Shown here: positions 15,168 to 21,829 of the stretch, piece after piece
Numbering within the stretch: the stretch's first letter is position 1
Layout of the letters: each line of letters starts with the position of its first letter
Source: a virus
DNA length: 26,128 bases
Virus record (IMG/VR): IMGVR_UViG_3300006916_000326
Coordinates: 1-26,128 of that record
Reading direction: 5' to 3' (one strand)
The notes under the pieces: model-generated
The model's input: the letters and a program-made list of their open reading frames with translations, nothing else
The model's database searches: none
What the model was told of the DNA's origin: nothing
Position numbers and translations under genes: made by a program

Positions 15168-15422
15168 TCAGATCCGGTAAGCGATAACAGAACCGCCAGT
15201 AGCAAGAGTAAAGGCGGTAAACACACCCTGCAGCTCAAAACCTGCGGGGAAACCTTCTCCGACAAGACTATTGCCGGTGTAGTTCTGTGCGGTGATTGCA
15301 TCAAATGCGGTATTGTTTTTGACGATCACCAACCGATTCCAACGCCCAGTTTGCGCGTCGGTGGTATTCACGAAATCCCCGCCGATGCTATAGGCAGGAT
15401 CAATGCCGTTATGTCTGGCCAT
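15168..15422 (-). CDS. Small head/neck protein, paralogue A of a tandem 84-aa pair
   Basis: This is an 84-aa protein, MARHNGIDPAYSIGGDFVNT through FTLATGGSVIAYRI. It shares overall length, the YSIG motif, a T-G-R element, the central DAIT and the IAYRI ending with the following gene, so the two arose by duplication and diverged. There is no Cys, membrane segment or signal. The start has a GGAG ribosome-binding site that overlaps the upstream stop region. The cluster position, between the DnaT-like connector protein and the head-closure protein, points to a structural role at the head vertex or on the capsid surface, but this is inference. Confidence 0.8.
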   Translation of the reverse strand: MARHNGIDPAYSIGGDFVNTTDAQTGRWNRLVIVKNNTAFDAITAQNYTGNSLVGEGFPAGFELQGVFTAFTLATGGSVIAYRI

Positions 15423-15424
15423 GA

Positions 15425-15991
15425 TCAGCTCCGGCGGATTGCAAAGTTACCTGGTCCACTAATTCTAAGCCCGGTCAAATACCGCTCATAGATGGGTGGC
15501 ACGCGATCAGCACCTGTAGCACTGGCGCTAGCACCTGCGTTTTCAATCCGCAGGCTACCGATAGCAACCGACTTGTAATCCTCGATGCCGCTCAGACCCA
15601 TGCCATCCTTGTTGTTGTTCAGGTAAACAGCAAGGACACACTGAGCAAACTCAATACGATCAGGGATCTCGGAGTCGGTGTAATAATCTGTTGTAATGCG
15701 GAAGGGGAAACCTACGGCGTAGGTATTGATGTAGGTATCAGGCTTTCGCACACCAGTACGCGGCCACTGCAATGCTTGCGTATCAGTGGCACGAGCACCT
15801 AAAAAGCGTTCACGATCAATGCGCTGCGTAGCAGAAAACAGCGCACGGTTCTTTTGGTCCGTCGTAGCCGATGCCCAAGCTACAACGTCATCATCCTGCA
15901 CGAAGCCATCAATGATCAGCTCCGCTGCTGCCAGTGTCAGGTAAGAGTTTGCGTTTGCGCCCCCTACCGTTGCGTCGATTGTGATTGCCAT
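15425..15991 (-). CDS. Head-tail connector protein (DnaT-like domain family)
   Basis: This is a 188-aa helical protein. Residues 1-60 read ANSYLTLAAAELIIDGF ... KNRALFSATQRIDRERFLG. A short loop follows with LQWPRTGVRKPD, then EIPDRIEFAQCVLAVYLNNN and an SLRIENAG element. This matches the phage family usually named 'DnaT-like ssDNA-binding domain protein', which structurally corresponds to the first head-tail connector (adaptor) of the gp6/gp15 type. The 'ANSYxTLAxA' opening and 'LxWPRxGV' motif are the strongest features. The gene comes after capsid and decoration genes, as expected for an adaptor. The annotation name should not be read as a replication role. Confidence 0.85.
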   Translation of the reverse strand: MAITIDATVGGANANSYLTLAAAELIIDGFVQDDDVVAWASATTDQKNRALFSATQRIDRERFLGARATDTQALQWPRTGVRKPDTYINTYAVGFPFRITTDYYTDSEIPDRIEFAQCVLAVYLNNNKDGMGLSGIEDYKSVAIGSLRIENAGASASATGADRVPPIYERYLTGLRISGPGNFAIRRS

Positions 15992-16106
15992 CGGTAGGTT
16001 CCGTGGTCAGTTCAAGTTTAGGTGCGGGCTCAGCAATAGGAAAAGAGGCTGCCTCCTTAGAAGCAGCCTCACGTTCCTGGCGTCGCCGGAAGGCGAACAA
16101 ACCCAT
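15909..16106 (-). CDS. Small basic protein of unknown function after the decoration gene
   Basis: This is a 65-aa protein beginning MGLFAFRRRQEREAASKEAA and then FPIAEPAPKLELTTEPTDG. The last ~27 codons overlap the next gene in another frame and have a very basic composition (NRRNGRGRKRKL), so the C-terminus is constrained by the downstream start. The ATG overlaps the TGA of the decoration gene (ATGA). I recall similarly short MGLF-(R/K)-rich proteins directly after capsid genes in other phages, always unannotated. Composition suggests a disordered, nucleic-acid- or capsid-contacting peptide. The function is unknown. Confidence 0.6.
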   Translation of the reverse strand: MGLFAFRRRQEREAASKEAASFPIAEPAPKLELTTEPTDGNHNRRNGRGRKRKLLPDTGSSGADH

Positions 16107-16519
16107 CAGGCAACAGCAGCAGCAGTGCTACCGAGACCGTACAGGGTGATTGCTTCAGAGCCACCAGCAACGGCGGTTACACGACCAAGGAAAACCTTGG
16201 AGGCATTCTGAGCAACAGTTGCCACACCGCTAACGGTGACGCCAGTACCACCGCCGATGGTGATGGTGTTAGCGCCAGCCGATGCGTTCAGCACCACCAG
16301 CATGAAAGTGGTGCCCACTGCACAGTCACCGCCGATAGCGGCAACGATTGCAGCAGCGGTAGCGGTGGTGTAGGTAGCAGCAGCAGTAGGAACACCACGG
16401 ATGATGGTGTTGTAGCTGTTAGCTGCACTCAGGGTTGCGGTAGCAGTAGGAGCTGCCAGACCCATTTGCCCAGGCAGAAGACCGCCGGGGATGTCACTGA
16501 GTTCGAAGATCGAAGCCAT
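16106..16519 (-). CDS. Head decoration-like protein
   Basis: This is a 137-aa protein very rich in Ala, Thr, Gly and Val and without Trp or Cys-rich motifs. It starts MASIFELSDIPGGLLPGQMG and continues with repeated small-residue strands (TATAAAIVAAIGGDCAVGTT, NTITIGGGTGVTVSGVATVA), ending FLGRVTAVAGGSEAITLYG. Such composition fits a compact beta-structured virion surface protein. It follows the major capsid gene by 14 nt and has the best ribosome-binding site in the window (GAGGAGGT, eight bases before the ATG), which suggests synthesis in amounts similar to the capsid protein. A head decoration or head-fibre role is inferred from position, expression signal and composition. Confidence 0.7.
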   Translation of the reverse strand: MASIFELSDIPGGLLPGQMGLAAPTATATLSAANSYNTIIRGVPTAAATYTTATAAAIVAAIGGDCAVGTTFMLVVLNASAGANTITIGGGTGVTVSGVATVAQNASKVFLGRVTAVAGGSEAITLYGLGSTAAAVA

Positions 16520-16527
16520 GATTAAGT

Positions 16528-16535
16528 ACCTCCTC
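16528..16535 (-). promoter_or_regulatory. Consensus ribosome-binding site before the decoration gene
   Basis: The minus strand reads TGAGGAGGTACTTAATCATG. A full GAGGAGGT Shine-Dalgarno overlaps the capsid stop codon, with eight bases to the ATG. Most other genes here have weak or no such sequence, so this site stands out as a high-expression signal. Confidence 0.8.
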
Positions 16536-17559
16536 AGTCCATGTTGGAGACGTTGGTGGCACGCACGATGCCGATGTTCTTCAGCTCATACACCTTGGAC
16601 CAGTTGGCCACGGTTTCAAGCTGAGCACGGGTCGGGTTCACCGTGGTAACGCCCCACTTAGCACCAACGGGGTGGTAGCAGTAGTGAAGATCAATCGACA
16701 TGGCATCGCTCTTAGCGAGGATGTCACGGTCGGTTTCAGTTTGCATTGCGAGCTGTTCGCCCGATGCAACTGCACCTGCGGTGAAGAAGAAGGTGCCGTA
16801 TTCAGTGCTAGCGCCGGAACCGGCAGTAGGCACATCATCGGACACCAAAACTCGGAGGCCCATGTACGTCGGCACTTGCACGTTGCCGTATGCAGGAGCA
16901 ATGCTGCCGCCAGAAGCAGTAGCACCACCACCAGAGGCATCAGTAGCGAGCACATAATCCACTGCTTTGCGCTCAACCAAGTCATAGTAAATTTTGCTAT
17001 GCATGGCAACCGCAGTCAGCTTGTCACCCTGATCGCCAAGGATGGCGCGGGCTTCAGCAACGTGACGGGGGCTAAGTGCAGTGGGGGTATCAGCAGCTTC
17101 GGAGTCGATACAAAGATCGAAGAAAGCCGAGCTGCTGGTGTTGCTGTTCAGGCTGCCGAAGCAACCTTGCAGGCAGGACAGCAGATCCTTTTGACGCTGG
17201 TTAGCGACGTAATCAGCGATTTTGGCGCCGATGGCAGCCATAGGATCAGAACCTGCAGCAAGAGCTGCAAGATCACGAGCCTCGAAAGCGCGACCACGGT
17301 GCAGGATCACACCAACTTGCTTGTCGGCAGTGATTTTGCCAGGGGTGAGGCTGCTGGAATCAGTCAGCACCTCAAAATCGCCGGAAAGGTTGGCTTTCCA
17401 GAAGGGAACGTTGATAAAATCACCGCCCTCGGTGGCATTCAGCTCCGCCATAGGCTGCACCACACCGGAAGCCAAGAAGGCATCACGCTGAGTGGTTTGC
17501 TCAATGACGTAAGGCGTAAATACCTCGGGGATGATGATGTCAGAGCGAAGAGTCGCCAC
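16534..17559 (-). CDS. Major capsid protein
   Basis: This is a 341-aa protein starting at GTG (17557-17559) with TGAGGA eight bases upstream. It begins MATLRSDIIIPEVFTPYVIE with QRDAFLASGVVQPMAELNAT, then FINVPFWKANLSGDFEVLTD. A linker with VILHRGRAFEARDLAALAAG follows, then a long helix ending IADYVANQRQKDLLSCLQG and an AMHSKIYYDLVERKAVDYVL segment. These features match HK97-fold coat proteins of the SPP1/Sf6-like kind that are made without an N-terminal delta domain and need a separate scaffold, which is encoded directly upstream. The position after the scaffold and before a decoration-like gene confirms the assignment. No protease gene is visible in the head module. Confidence 0.9.
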   Translation of the reverse strand: MATLRSDIIIPEVFTPYVIEQTTQRDAFLASGVVQPMAELNATEGGDFINVPFWKANLSGDFEVLTDSSSLTPGKITADKQVGVILHRGRAFEARDLAALAAGSDPMAAIGAKIADYVANQRQKDLLSCLQGCFGSLNSNTSSSAFFDLCIDSEAADTPTALSPRHVAEARAILGDQGDKLTAVAMHSKIYYDLVERKAVDYVLATDASGGGATASGGSIAPAYGNVQVPTYMGLRVLVSDDVPTAGSGASTEYGTFFFTAGAVASGEQLAMQTETDRDILAKSDAMSIDLHYCYHPVGAKWGVTTVNPTRAQLETVANWSKVYELKNIGIVRATNVSNMD

Positions 17560-17642
17560 GACAAGTCCTCAAGATTGGTTTACGGTTTGGGCGCAGCCCT
17601 CGGCTCAGCGTGGCGCAGCCATCACGAGCGAACACATAAATA
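17560..17642 (-). promoter_or_regulatory. 83-nt leader before the capsid gene with two 9-bp direct repeats
   Basis: This is the longest gap inside the morphogenesis cluster. It contains GGCGCAGCC twice on the plus strand (17590-17598 and 17612-17620), with starts 22 bp apart, about two DNA turns. Each copy can also form a tiny hairpin in the RNA. At its upstream edge, overlapping the scaffold gene end, lies TTGAAA followed 15 bp later by TAGTAT, a poor promoter candidate. The capsid ribosome-binding site (TGAGGA) is at its downstream end. It may be a leader that raises capsid expression; the evidence for a promoter is weak. Confidence 0.35.
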
Positions 17643-18320
17643 CTAACGCCCCGCTGCTACTTTCAATTTTTCGTACAAATCACGGTCAGTGCGGAACAGA
17701 CGTGACTGTTCGGTGAGGTTGAAAGATTCTGGTGCGAACGGGTTTTTGATGCCTGCTGGGATGTCGCCAGTACTGCGACCAACAGGTGCGCCACTGCCTT
17801 GCGGCTTGGGTTGCTTCTGCATCCAAGCTGGCAGTTGCTTTGCCCACTCTTGTACGGGTGTGCGTTGGTAGCCGTCTACTACGACGACGGTGCCATCAGC
17901 TTCACGCTCGATCTTGTCCGGTGACAGCTTGGTTTTCATTACCAAGTCAGGATCATGCACGATGTCAGCCAAGGCGCTGACAGCAGGCGTAAGCAGCTCA
18001 AGCTCACGGACACGGGCTTCAAGCTCTGAGATGCGCTTGTCCTTTTCCGCCGTCGCCTCACGGAACTGCTGCTCCAGAGCTTGCCTTGCTTCTTGGTACT
18101 TGCCCTGTGATTCGAGCTGTTGCTGCTCGTAGTTGCGCTTGAACTCAAGTAGCTCATCGACGTTTACCCCATCCGGCAGCTTTGGTGCTTTGGACTTGGC
18201 TTGCCGCAATTCAGCGATCAGTTCTTGGTTTTTACGCTCAAGAGCTTCTACGCTGCGCTGCAACGCTTCAGCATCAACCGTAGGAGCCGCAGACTCTACG
18301 GTTTGGTTTTCTTCGGACAT
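17643..18320 (-). CDS. Capsid scaffolding protein
   Basis: This is a 225-aa, highly charged protein. Residues 15-45 are helical. A long coiled coil spans about 58-120 (LEFKRNYEQQQLESQGKYQE, then DKRISELEARVRELELL). A conserved-looking middle segment, VHDPDLVMKTKLSPDKIERE, is followed by TVVVVDGYQRTPVQEWAKQL. The C-terminus is flexible and carries IPAGIKNPFAPESFNLTEQS before LYEKLKVAAGR. This arrangement, and placement immediately before the capsid gene, is the standard signature of a scaffolding protein that nucleates procapsid assembly and is then released. The ATG is preceded by a structured RNA element rather than a clear open ribosome-binding site. Confidence 0.88.
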   Translation of the reverse strand: MSEENQTVESAAPTVDAEALQRSVEALERKNQELIAELRQAKSKAPKLPDGVNVDELLEFKRNYEQQQLESQGKYQEARQALEQQFREATAEKDKRISELEARVRELELLTPAVSALADIVHDPDLVMKTKLSPDKIEREADGTVVVVDGYQRTPVQEWAKQLPAWMQKQPKPQGSGAPVGRSTGDIPAGIKNPFAPESFNLTEQSRLFRTDRDLYEKLKVAAGR

Positions 18321-18321
18321 G

Positions 18322-18359
18322 GATAACCCGCAGGGTTAAATTGCACCCTAAAGGTTATC
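18322..18359 (-). promoter_or_regulatory. Nested RNA hairpin filling the gap before the scaffold gene
   Basis: The transcript reads GAUAACC-UUU-AGGGU-(8-nt loop)-ACCCU-GCG-GGUUAUC, ending one base before the AUG. The outer 7-bp stem and inner 5-bp stem are separated by a symmetric 3/3 internal loop. An alternative compact hairpin, UAACCC-UGC-GGGUUA (18324-18338), would replace it. In both, the only Shine-Dalgarno-like GGG near the start is base-paired. It may control scaffold translation or pause transcription; there is no U-tract, so it is a poor terminator. Confidence 0.55.
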
Positions 18360-18588
18360 ACTTTTTGAGCGGCGCTTCACGTAGCTCTGAACGTAGCTTC
18401 AAAACCTTGGCGCCAGTGGATTCTGATTTGAGTTCAAGGACAGGATCACCAGGCTGCGCCAGCCTGACAACCTGACCGCCACTCTGCGTGGTAATGGTGG
18501 CACGCTTACTAGCAGTGCCGGTCACTTTGCCGAAAGTGCGAACGCCTTGATAAACCCAGCTAACGCGAGAGCCGATACCGATTGCCAT
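18358..18588 (-). CDS. Small beta-barrel protein, possibly DUF2945/Tudor-like
   Basis: This is a 76-aa protein: MAIGIGSRVSWVYQGVRTFG, KVTGTASKRATITTQSGGQV, VRLAQPGDPVLELKSESTGA, ending VLKLRSELREAPLKK. The pattern 'GxxVxWxYxGxxxxGxVxG ... GxxVxRxGxxxDPVLxLKS-x-GxxVLKxxSEL' resembles small Tudor/SH3-like barrel proteins of the DUF2945 type, known mostly from bacteria and fungi. I am recalling the family, so this is tentative. The gene begins immediately after the TAA of the 46-aa protein with no gap. A role in head assembly is not proven; an RNA- or protein-binding accessory is equally possible. Confidence 0.72.
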   Translation of the reverse strand: MAIGIGSRVSWVYQGVRTFGKVTGTASKRATITTQSGGQVVRLAQPGDPVLELKSESTGAKVLKLRSELREAPLKK

Positions 18589-18729
18589 TTACTTAGCCTT
18601 CCGCTTGCGTGATTTTCCGGCTTTTGCGTAAGCGATTGCTACCGCTTGCTTTTGCGGTTTGCCCGCCTTGATTTCGCGTTTGATGTTTTCCTGAATTGTC
18701 TTTTTGCTCTTGCCTTTCTTCAATGGCAT
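18589..18729 (-). CDS. 46-aa lysine-rich protein, DUF6496-like
   Basis: The ATG at 18727-18729 opens a 46-aa frame: [20 protein letters not shown], then [20 protein letters not shown] and RKRKAK. This pattern ('[40 protein letters not shown]') is a widespread phage microprotein, listed as DUF6496 or 'hypothetical' when annotated at all. It is helical and strongly basic, so nucleic-acid or capsid contact is plausible, but no function is known to me. It lies almost completely inside the 3' part of the 101-aa gene in a different frame. It ends exactly where the next ATG begins. It is short enough to be missed by gene callers. Confidence 0.82.
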   Translation of the reverse strand: MPLKKGKSKKTIQENIKREIKAGKPQKQAVAIAYAKAGKSRKRKAK

Positions 18730-18898
18730 AACGCCAGTCCTCGATGCCCGTTAGCAGTGTAGAGCCATCAGCGGTTGCCCAGCCCTTATCGGTGTAAATA
18801 GCGGGAATCCATGCTTCACCGTGCAGTGCTTCTACGGTGTCGCTTTTGATATGGAAGATGCCTTCGTTTTTGAAGTGCCTAAGACTGGGCAGATCCAT
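18593..18898 (-). CDS. Small protein with a C-terminal region overlapping another gene
   Basis: This is a 101-aa frame. Residues 1-58 ([40 protein letters not shown], then [11 protein letters not shown]) have a normal composition and look like a real small domain. From about residue 57 the frame overlaps the 46-aa lysine-rich gene, and its product becomes a polar Gln/Lys/Arg/Gly run. That tail is therefore probably shaped by the overlapped gene. The start ATG lies 20 nt inside the end of the head morphogenesis gene. No family recognised. The length of the overlap (about 137 nt) is unusual, and a sequencing or evolutionary truncation of a once shorter gene is possible. Confidence 0.6.
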   Translation of the reverse strand: MDLPSLRHFKNEGIFHIKSDTVEALHGEAWIPAIYTDKGWATADGSTLLTGIEDWRYAIEERQEQKDNSGKHQTRNQGGQTAKASGSNRLRKSRKITQAEG

Positions 18899-20072
18899 AG
18901 CGTCGTCTGAGCTGTTCCAAGGTTAGTTCGCTGCCATCATCGCGGACAAGTTTGGCCATGGCATCCTTGGCGCCATATTTCTCTACAAGCTTGTTGAAGT
19001 ATGGCACCCGTTCTTTGCCTAACACTTCGGCTTTGGTAGCAGCGTCTTGCTTGTTTAGCCACTGACCGTAGGACAGATCAGCAGGCACCTGACCATCCAT
19101 GCTGGCACGCTTGCCTGGGGGTGGTGGAGTGAAGCCTAATTCGTCGTAATCGATAACTGGCACTGTGGTTGATCTGCAGTTGAAATGCTGCGGTGGTGTT
19201 GGACCTTTGCCGTATGGAAACTCTCTACCATCCAATGCACGGCAAATGCTGCTGGTGCGGGTATCCAGTGTTGCCACATAACGATATTTTTGAGTGATGT
19301 CTTGATTGGCTTCATACACTTGCTGGCTGGAAGCGTTGGCTACTTGATTGACGCTAGTGCGCACTAGGGTTATCACCTGATTGTTTGTCGCCTGCGTTAA
19401 CTCACCACCTTTTTGAGTAATTTGCCTGACGCTGCCAGCTTCACCTAGCTGTAGGTTGCCGATCAGGCGTTTGGCAATAGCAGGCGTTGGTTCGCCAGTC
19501 AAAAGCCCATTTCGTACAACCTGTGCAAAACGCTCAGCTTGATCAACGGAGATGCCGCGAAATGCCTTTTGTACAACCTGTCCATTTGGCAACGTGATGG
19601 TGGCACCCTTAGCAGCGGTCAAGCTGTAGGTTTGCGGTGCGCCTTGTACAGCGGCAAACAGATCATCGCTCAGTGTTACAACGTTGATCTGCGTTGGATC
19701 TGTGGTGACGACCGACTGCGCAAACTGCGGGCTGATTTCTACGGTGCGAACTGCATCACGAGCACCAGCAGGCAAAGCGCGACGCAGTTGATCGGTAACA
19801 AACTCAGACTGCAACAAGGCTAAACCCTGCAAATCTGCTGCGGTAATTTCGGTTGCATCACCTGCCCACGTAGCAAGGCTGTCTTTTAGTTGCGCCAAAA
19901 TGCCACGCAGCCTGGCAGCCTTAACCGGCGCTGCTAACTCATCAATGGTGCGTAGCTGGTTTACGGCATCAATGATGATGTCGTTGTAGCTGTTGATGAT
20001 ACGCCGCGCAACGCTATTGCTGTAGCGGTTCAGATCAATGGCATTACGGTAGAGGCTAGCTGGTGTGCTCAC
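18879..20072 (-). CDS. Minor head protein, SPP1 gp7 / Mu gpF-like
   Basis: This is a 397-aa protein starting at a GTG that overlaps the previous stop (GTGA). Residues 1-100 are helical. Residues about 237-308 carry the family core: VRTSVNQVANASSQQVYEAN, KYRYVATLDTRTSSICRALD, REFPYGKGPTPPQHFNCRST. The 'TLDxRTSxxCxxLDGxxF ... PPxHxNCRS' motif (Cys277, His296, Cys299) defines the phage Mu gpF/SPP1 gp7 head morphogenesis family. These proteins bind the portal and sit inside the head, where SPP1 gp7 helps direct DNA ejection. The gene follows the portal and one small gene, as usual. No toxin or ART fusion is seen at the C-terminus. Confidence 0.92.
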   Translation of the reverse strand: MSTPASLYRNAIDLNRYSNSVARRIINSYNDIIIDAVNQLRTIDELAAPVKAARLRGILAQLKDSLATWAGDATEITAADLQGLALLQSEFVTDQLRRALPAGARDAVRTVEISPQFAQSVVTTDPTQINVVTLSDDLFAAVQGAPQTYSLTAAKGATITLPNGQVVQKAFRGISVDQAERFAQVVRNGLLTGEPTPAIAKRLIGNLQLGEAGSVRQITQKGGELTQATNNQVITLVRTSVNQVANASSQQVYEANQDITQKYRYVATLDTRTSSICRALDGREFPYGKGPTPPQHFNCRSTTVPVIDYDELGFTPPPPGKRASMDGQVPADLSYGQWLNKQDAATKAEVLGKERVPYFNKLVEKYGAKDAMAKLVRDDGSELTLEQLRRRYGSAQS

Positions 20073-20383
20073 GGATCTATCCCAATATCAGCAGGATGAC
20101 AAGCTGTAATTGAATGCACGTCTGCGCCTTGTTTTAACGCTTCTTTGAATAGCCCCAATACTGCCTCACCAGTATCATCGCCAGCATCTTCAATGCTCAT
20201 TTCTTCTACAGCGTAGATTTTGCCCTGCTTAAACCATGACACCCTAACGATGGCAAATAAATTAGGCGGCAGCGTACCCTGCACGCAAGACAACTGCTGC
20301 TTGCGTGGTTTCTTGAAAGCGCCCATCATCAGCCACATCAGCATGGTTACATCATGCCGGGATTTCTTCGTCAGACTCGTCAT
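20069..20383 (-). CDS. Unknown small protein between portal and minor head gene
   Basis: The chosen ATG (20381-20383) has GAGGAA eight bases upstream and gives 104 aa; it overlaps the portal 3' end by 32 nt. The product is MTSLTKKSRHDVTMLMWLMM, then GAFKKPRKQQLSCVQGTLPP, NLFAIVRVSWFKQGKIYAVE, and a C-terminal helix DTGEAVLGLFKEALKQGADV with an acidic end. A start at 20344, just beyond the portal stop, would give 91 aa but has no ribosome-binding site. I do not recognise the family. The gene is coupled to the next by GTGA. Its location suggests a portal- or head-associated accessory, without further evidence. Confidence 0.65.
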   Translation of the reverse strand: MTSLTKKSRHDVTMLMWLMMGAFKKPRKQQLSCVQGTLPPNLFAIVRVSWFKQGKIYAVEEMSIEDAGDDTGEAVLGLFKEALKQGADVHSITACHPADIGIDP

Positions 20384-21800
20384 CCAACGATTCCTCAGGC
20401 ATTTGTTGCATTGCCCGTGGCTCAGGCTGCGCCATTTCAATCAGCCCGCCGTTTTGCGTAGCCTCCAGTTCCTCTTCTACGTCAAACTCATCACCTAGCA
20501 CTTCGCCTTCGCTGAGCTGATCGAGGAGTGTTTTCTGCGTGATAGTGCCAGCGGTGTAAAGCTGCAGTAGCGACTGGATTTCCTGCGGTTCAAGGCGTGA
20601 ACCAAGGAAGTCGCGGTTGACGAAGCTACTACCAGCTTCAGGGATGTTTAGGTATTGAGCGTGGTAGAACAGGCAGTTGTCGATCAGATCCTGCATATTT
20701 TGAGCGATCACCATCATGGTGGAATCACCCTGGCTGCGGTCAATACGCTTAGCCTCGGCAGTTTCAGCCGATAGCTTCTGACCAAGCACAGCAGATAAGC
20801 CTAGCTCGTTGATTTGATAGGCAATCTGCTCTAGGCGTTTGAACTGCGCTTCAAAGCTGTTACCGCTAGGTTCGATGTACTCTGCCCGCCCTTCTGATGG
20901 GAAGGCGATAGCCTCACCAGGACCAGCGGATACTTCCTCGGCGCTAGACGGGAAGCCGAAGAATGCCAGCATCGGCACTGCTGAAATGTGCAGTTGATTA
21001 TCTAGGTCTGATTGGATTTGATACGCCTTGAGGTTTAGCTCCGCGATGTCTTCCATCGGCGGGCGTGATTCCATAAAGTTGACACGATTAGCGTAAGCAA
21101 CGCTGAAGGGGATAGCGTCTAGCGTTGTGGTGCCGCTGTCATGGATCTGGAAATCGCCAGACTTTTCATCACGGCGGTGCAGTTCAAAACCACCGGGCGT
21201 CAGGACACGCACCTGCTCAACTTCCTTTTCGCCGTAAAGCCCATCGGCAACGATCACCTTTTCCATCAACCGCAGTTGGCTGAGCTGCTGTGCTCCATCT
21301 TTAAGCTCAGTGCGCCAGCCTAGGATGTCACGCGGCGTATAACTGCACCAATACGGTCTTCCGTTTTCACCAGCAGCAGGTGCATCCACAAGCACGCCAA
21401 CATGCCCGTAACGCACCATCTTGCGTGCGGTTTCATAGGTCCAGACGTTAAGGTCGTTACCTAAAAGGTCTACGTCAAATAGCTGTTCGCGGACCAGATC
21501 AGATACATCGTTTAATCTGACCGGCTTGCGTGTCAACATGCCAGCCAGCATCCGCTCTAGCCGAACGTAATACGGTGCAAGAACAGAGCGAGCAAGCCTG
21601 TTGTCGTAACTTTCGTCTAGCTCGCGTGGTTCCTGCGGAAGGTAACGGCGATGGCGGCGCCTCATTTCGTAGGTGCCGCCGATCAGGTCTTCAATCAGAA
21701 CCCAGTGAGGTTCTTGATTACGCCAAGCTGCGTTAGGATCATTGACCTGCGCGACGCGACTGGTCAGTTGGCGGTCATAGTGCTGAAAGCCGGAGTACAC
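20352..21800 (-). CDS. Portal protein (DUF4055 type)
   Basis: This is a 482-aa protein starting at GTG (21798-21800); no ATG is available in the frame before the upstream TGA. It has EMRRRHRRYLPQEPRELDES, YDNRLARSVLAPYYVRLERM and LAGMLTRKPVRL near the N-terminus. A central region holds GRPYWCSYTPRDILGWRTEL, and FSVAYANRVNFMESRPPMED leads into the long stem helices (AELNLKAYQIQSDLDNQLHI). ETAEAKRIDRSQGDSTMMVI follows, and a negatively charged C-terminus closes it. This is the pattern of portal proteins often labelled DUF4055. The order terminase, small genes, portal, gp7-like protein supports it. It forms the DNA entry and exit ring at one capsid vertex. Confidence 0.92.
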   Translation of the reverse strand: MYSGFQHYDRQLTSRVAQVNDPNAAWRNQEPHWVLIEDLIGGTYEMRRRHRRYLPQEPRELDESYDNRLARSVLAPYYVRLERMLAGMLTRKPVRLNDVSDLVREQLFDVDLLGNDLNVWTYETARKMVRYGHVGVLVDAPAAGENGRPYWCSYTPRDILGWRTELKDGAQQLSQLRLMEKVIVADGLYGEKEVEQVRVLTPGGFELHRRDEKSGDFQIHDSGTTTLDAIPFSVAYANRVNFMESRPPMEDIAELNLKAYQIQSDLDNQLHISAVPMLAFFGFPSSAEEVSAGPGEAIAFPSEGRAEYIEPSGNSFEAQFKRLEQIAYQINELGLSAVLGQKLSAETAEAKRIDRSQGDSTMMVIAQNMQDLIDNCLFYHAQYLNIPEAGSSFVNRDFLGSRLEPQEIQSLLQLYTAGTITQKTLLDQLSEGEVLGDEFDVEEELEATQNGGLIEMAQPEPRAMQQMPEESLDDESDEEIPA

Positions 21801-21829
21801 CAGATTTATCGCGCAGGCTATGGATCAGT

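Noticed and set aside
17625-17645. ATAAATA sequence resembling a T4-type late promoter near the capsid leader
   Set aside because: It is oriented on the plus strand, away from the capsid gene, and a siphovirus of this type is not expected to have the T4 late sigma system.
16672-17646. Long open frame on the plus strand (324 codons) opposite the major capsid gene
   Set aside because: It mirrors the capsid gene exactly, has a composition rich in His/Arg/Ser/Cys typical of antisense frames, no ribosome-binding site and no recognisable motif. All accepted genes lie on the other strand.
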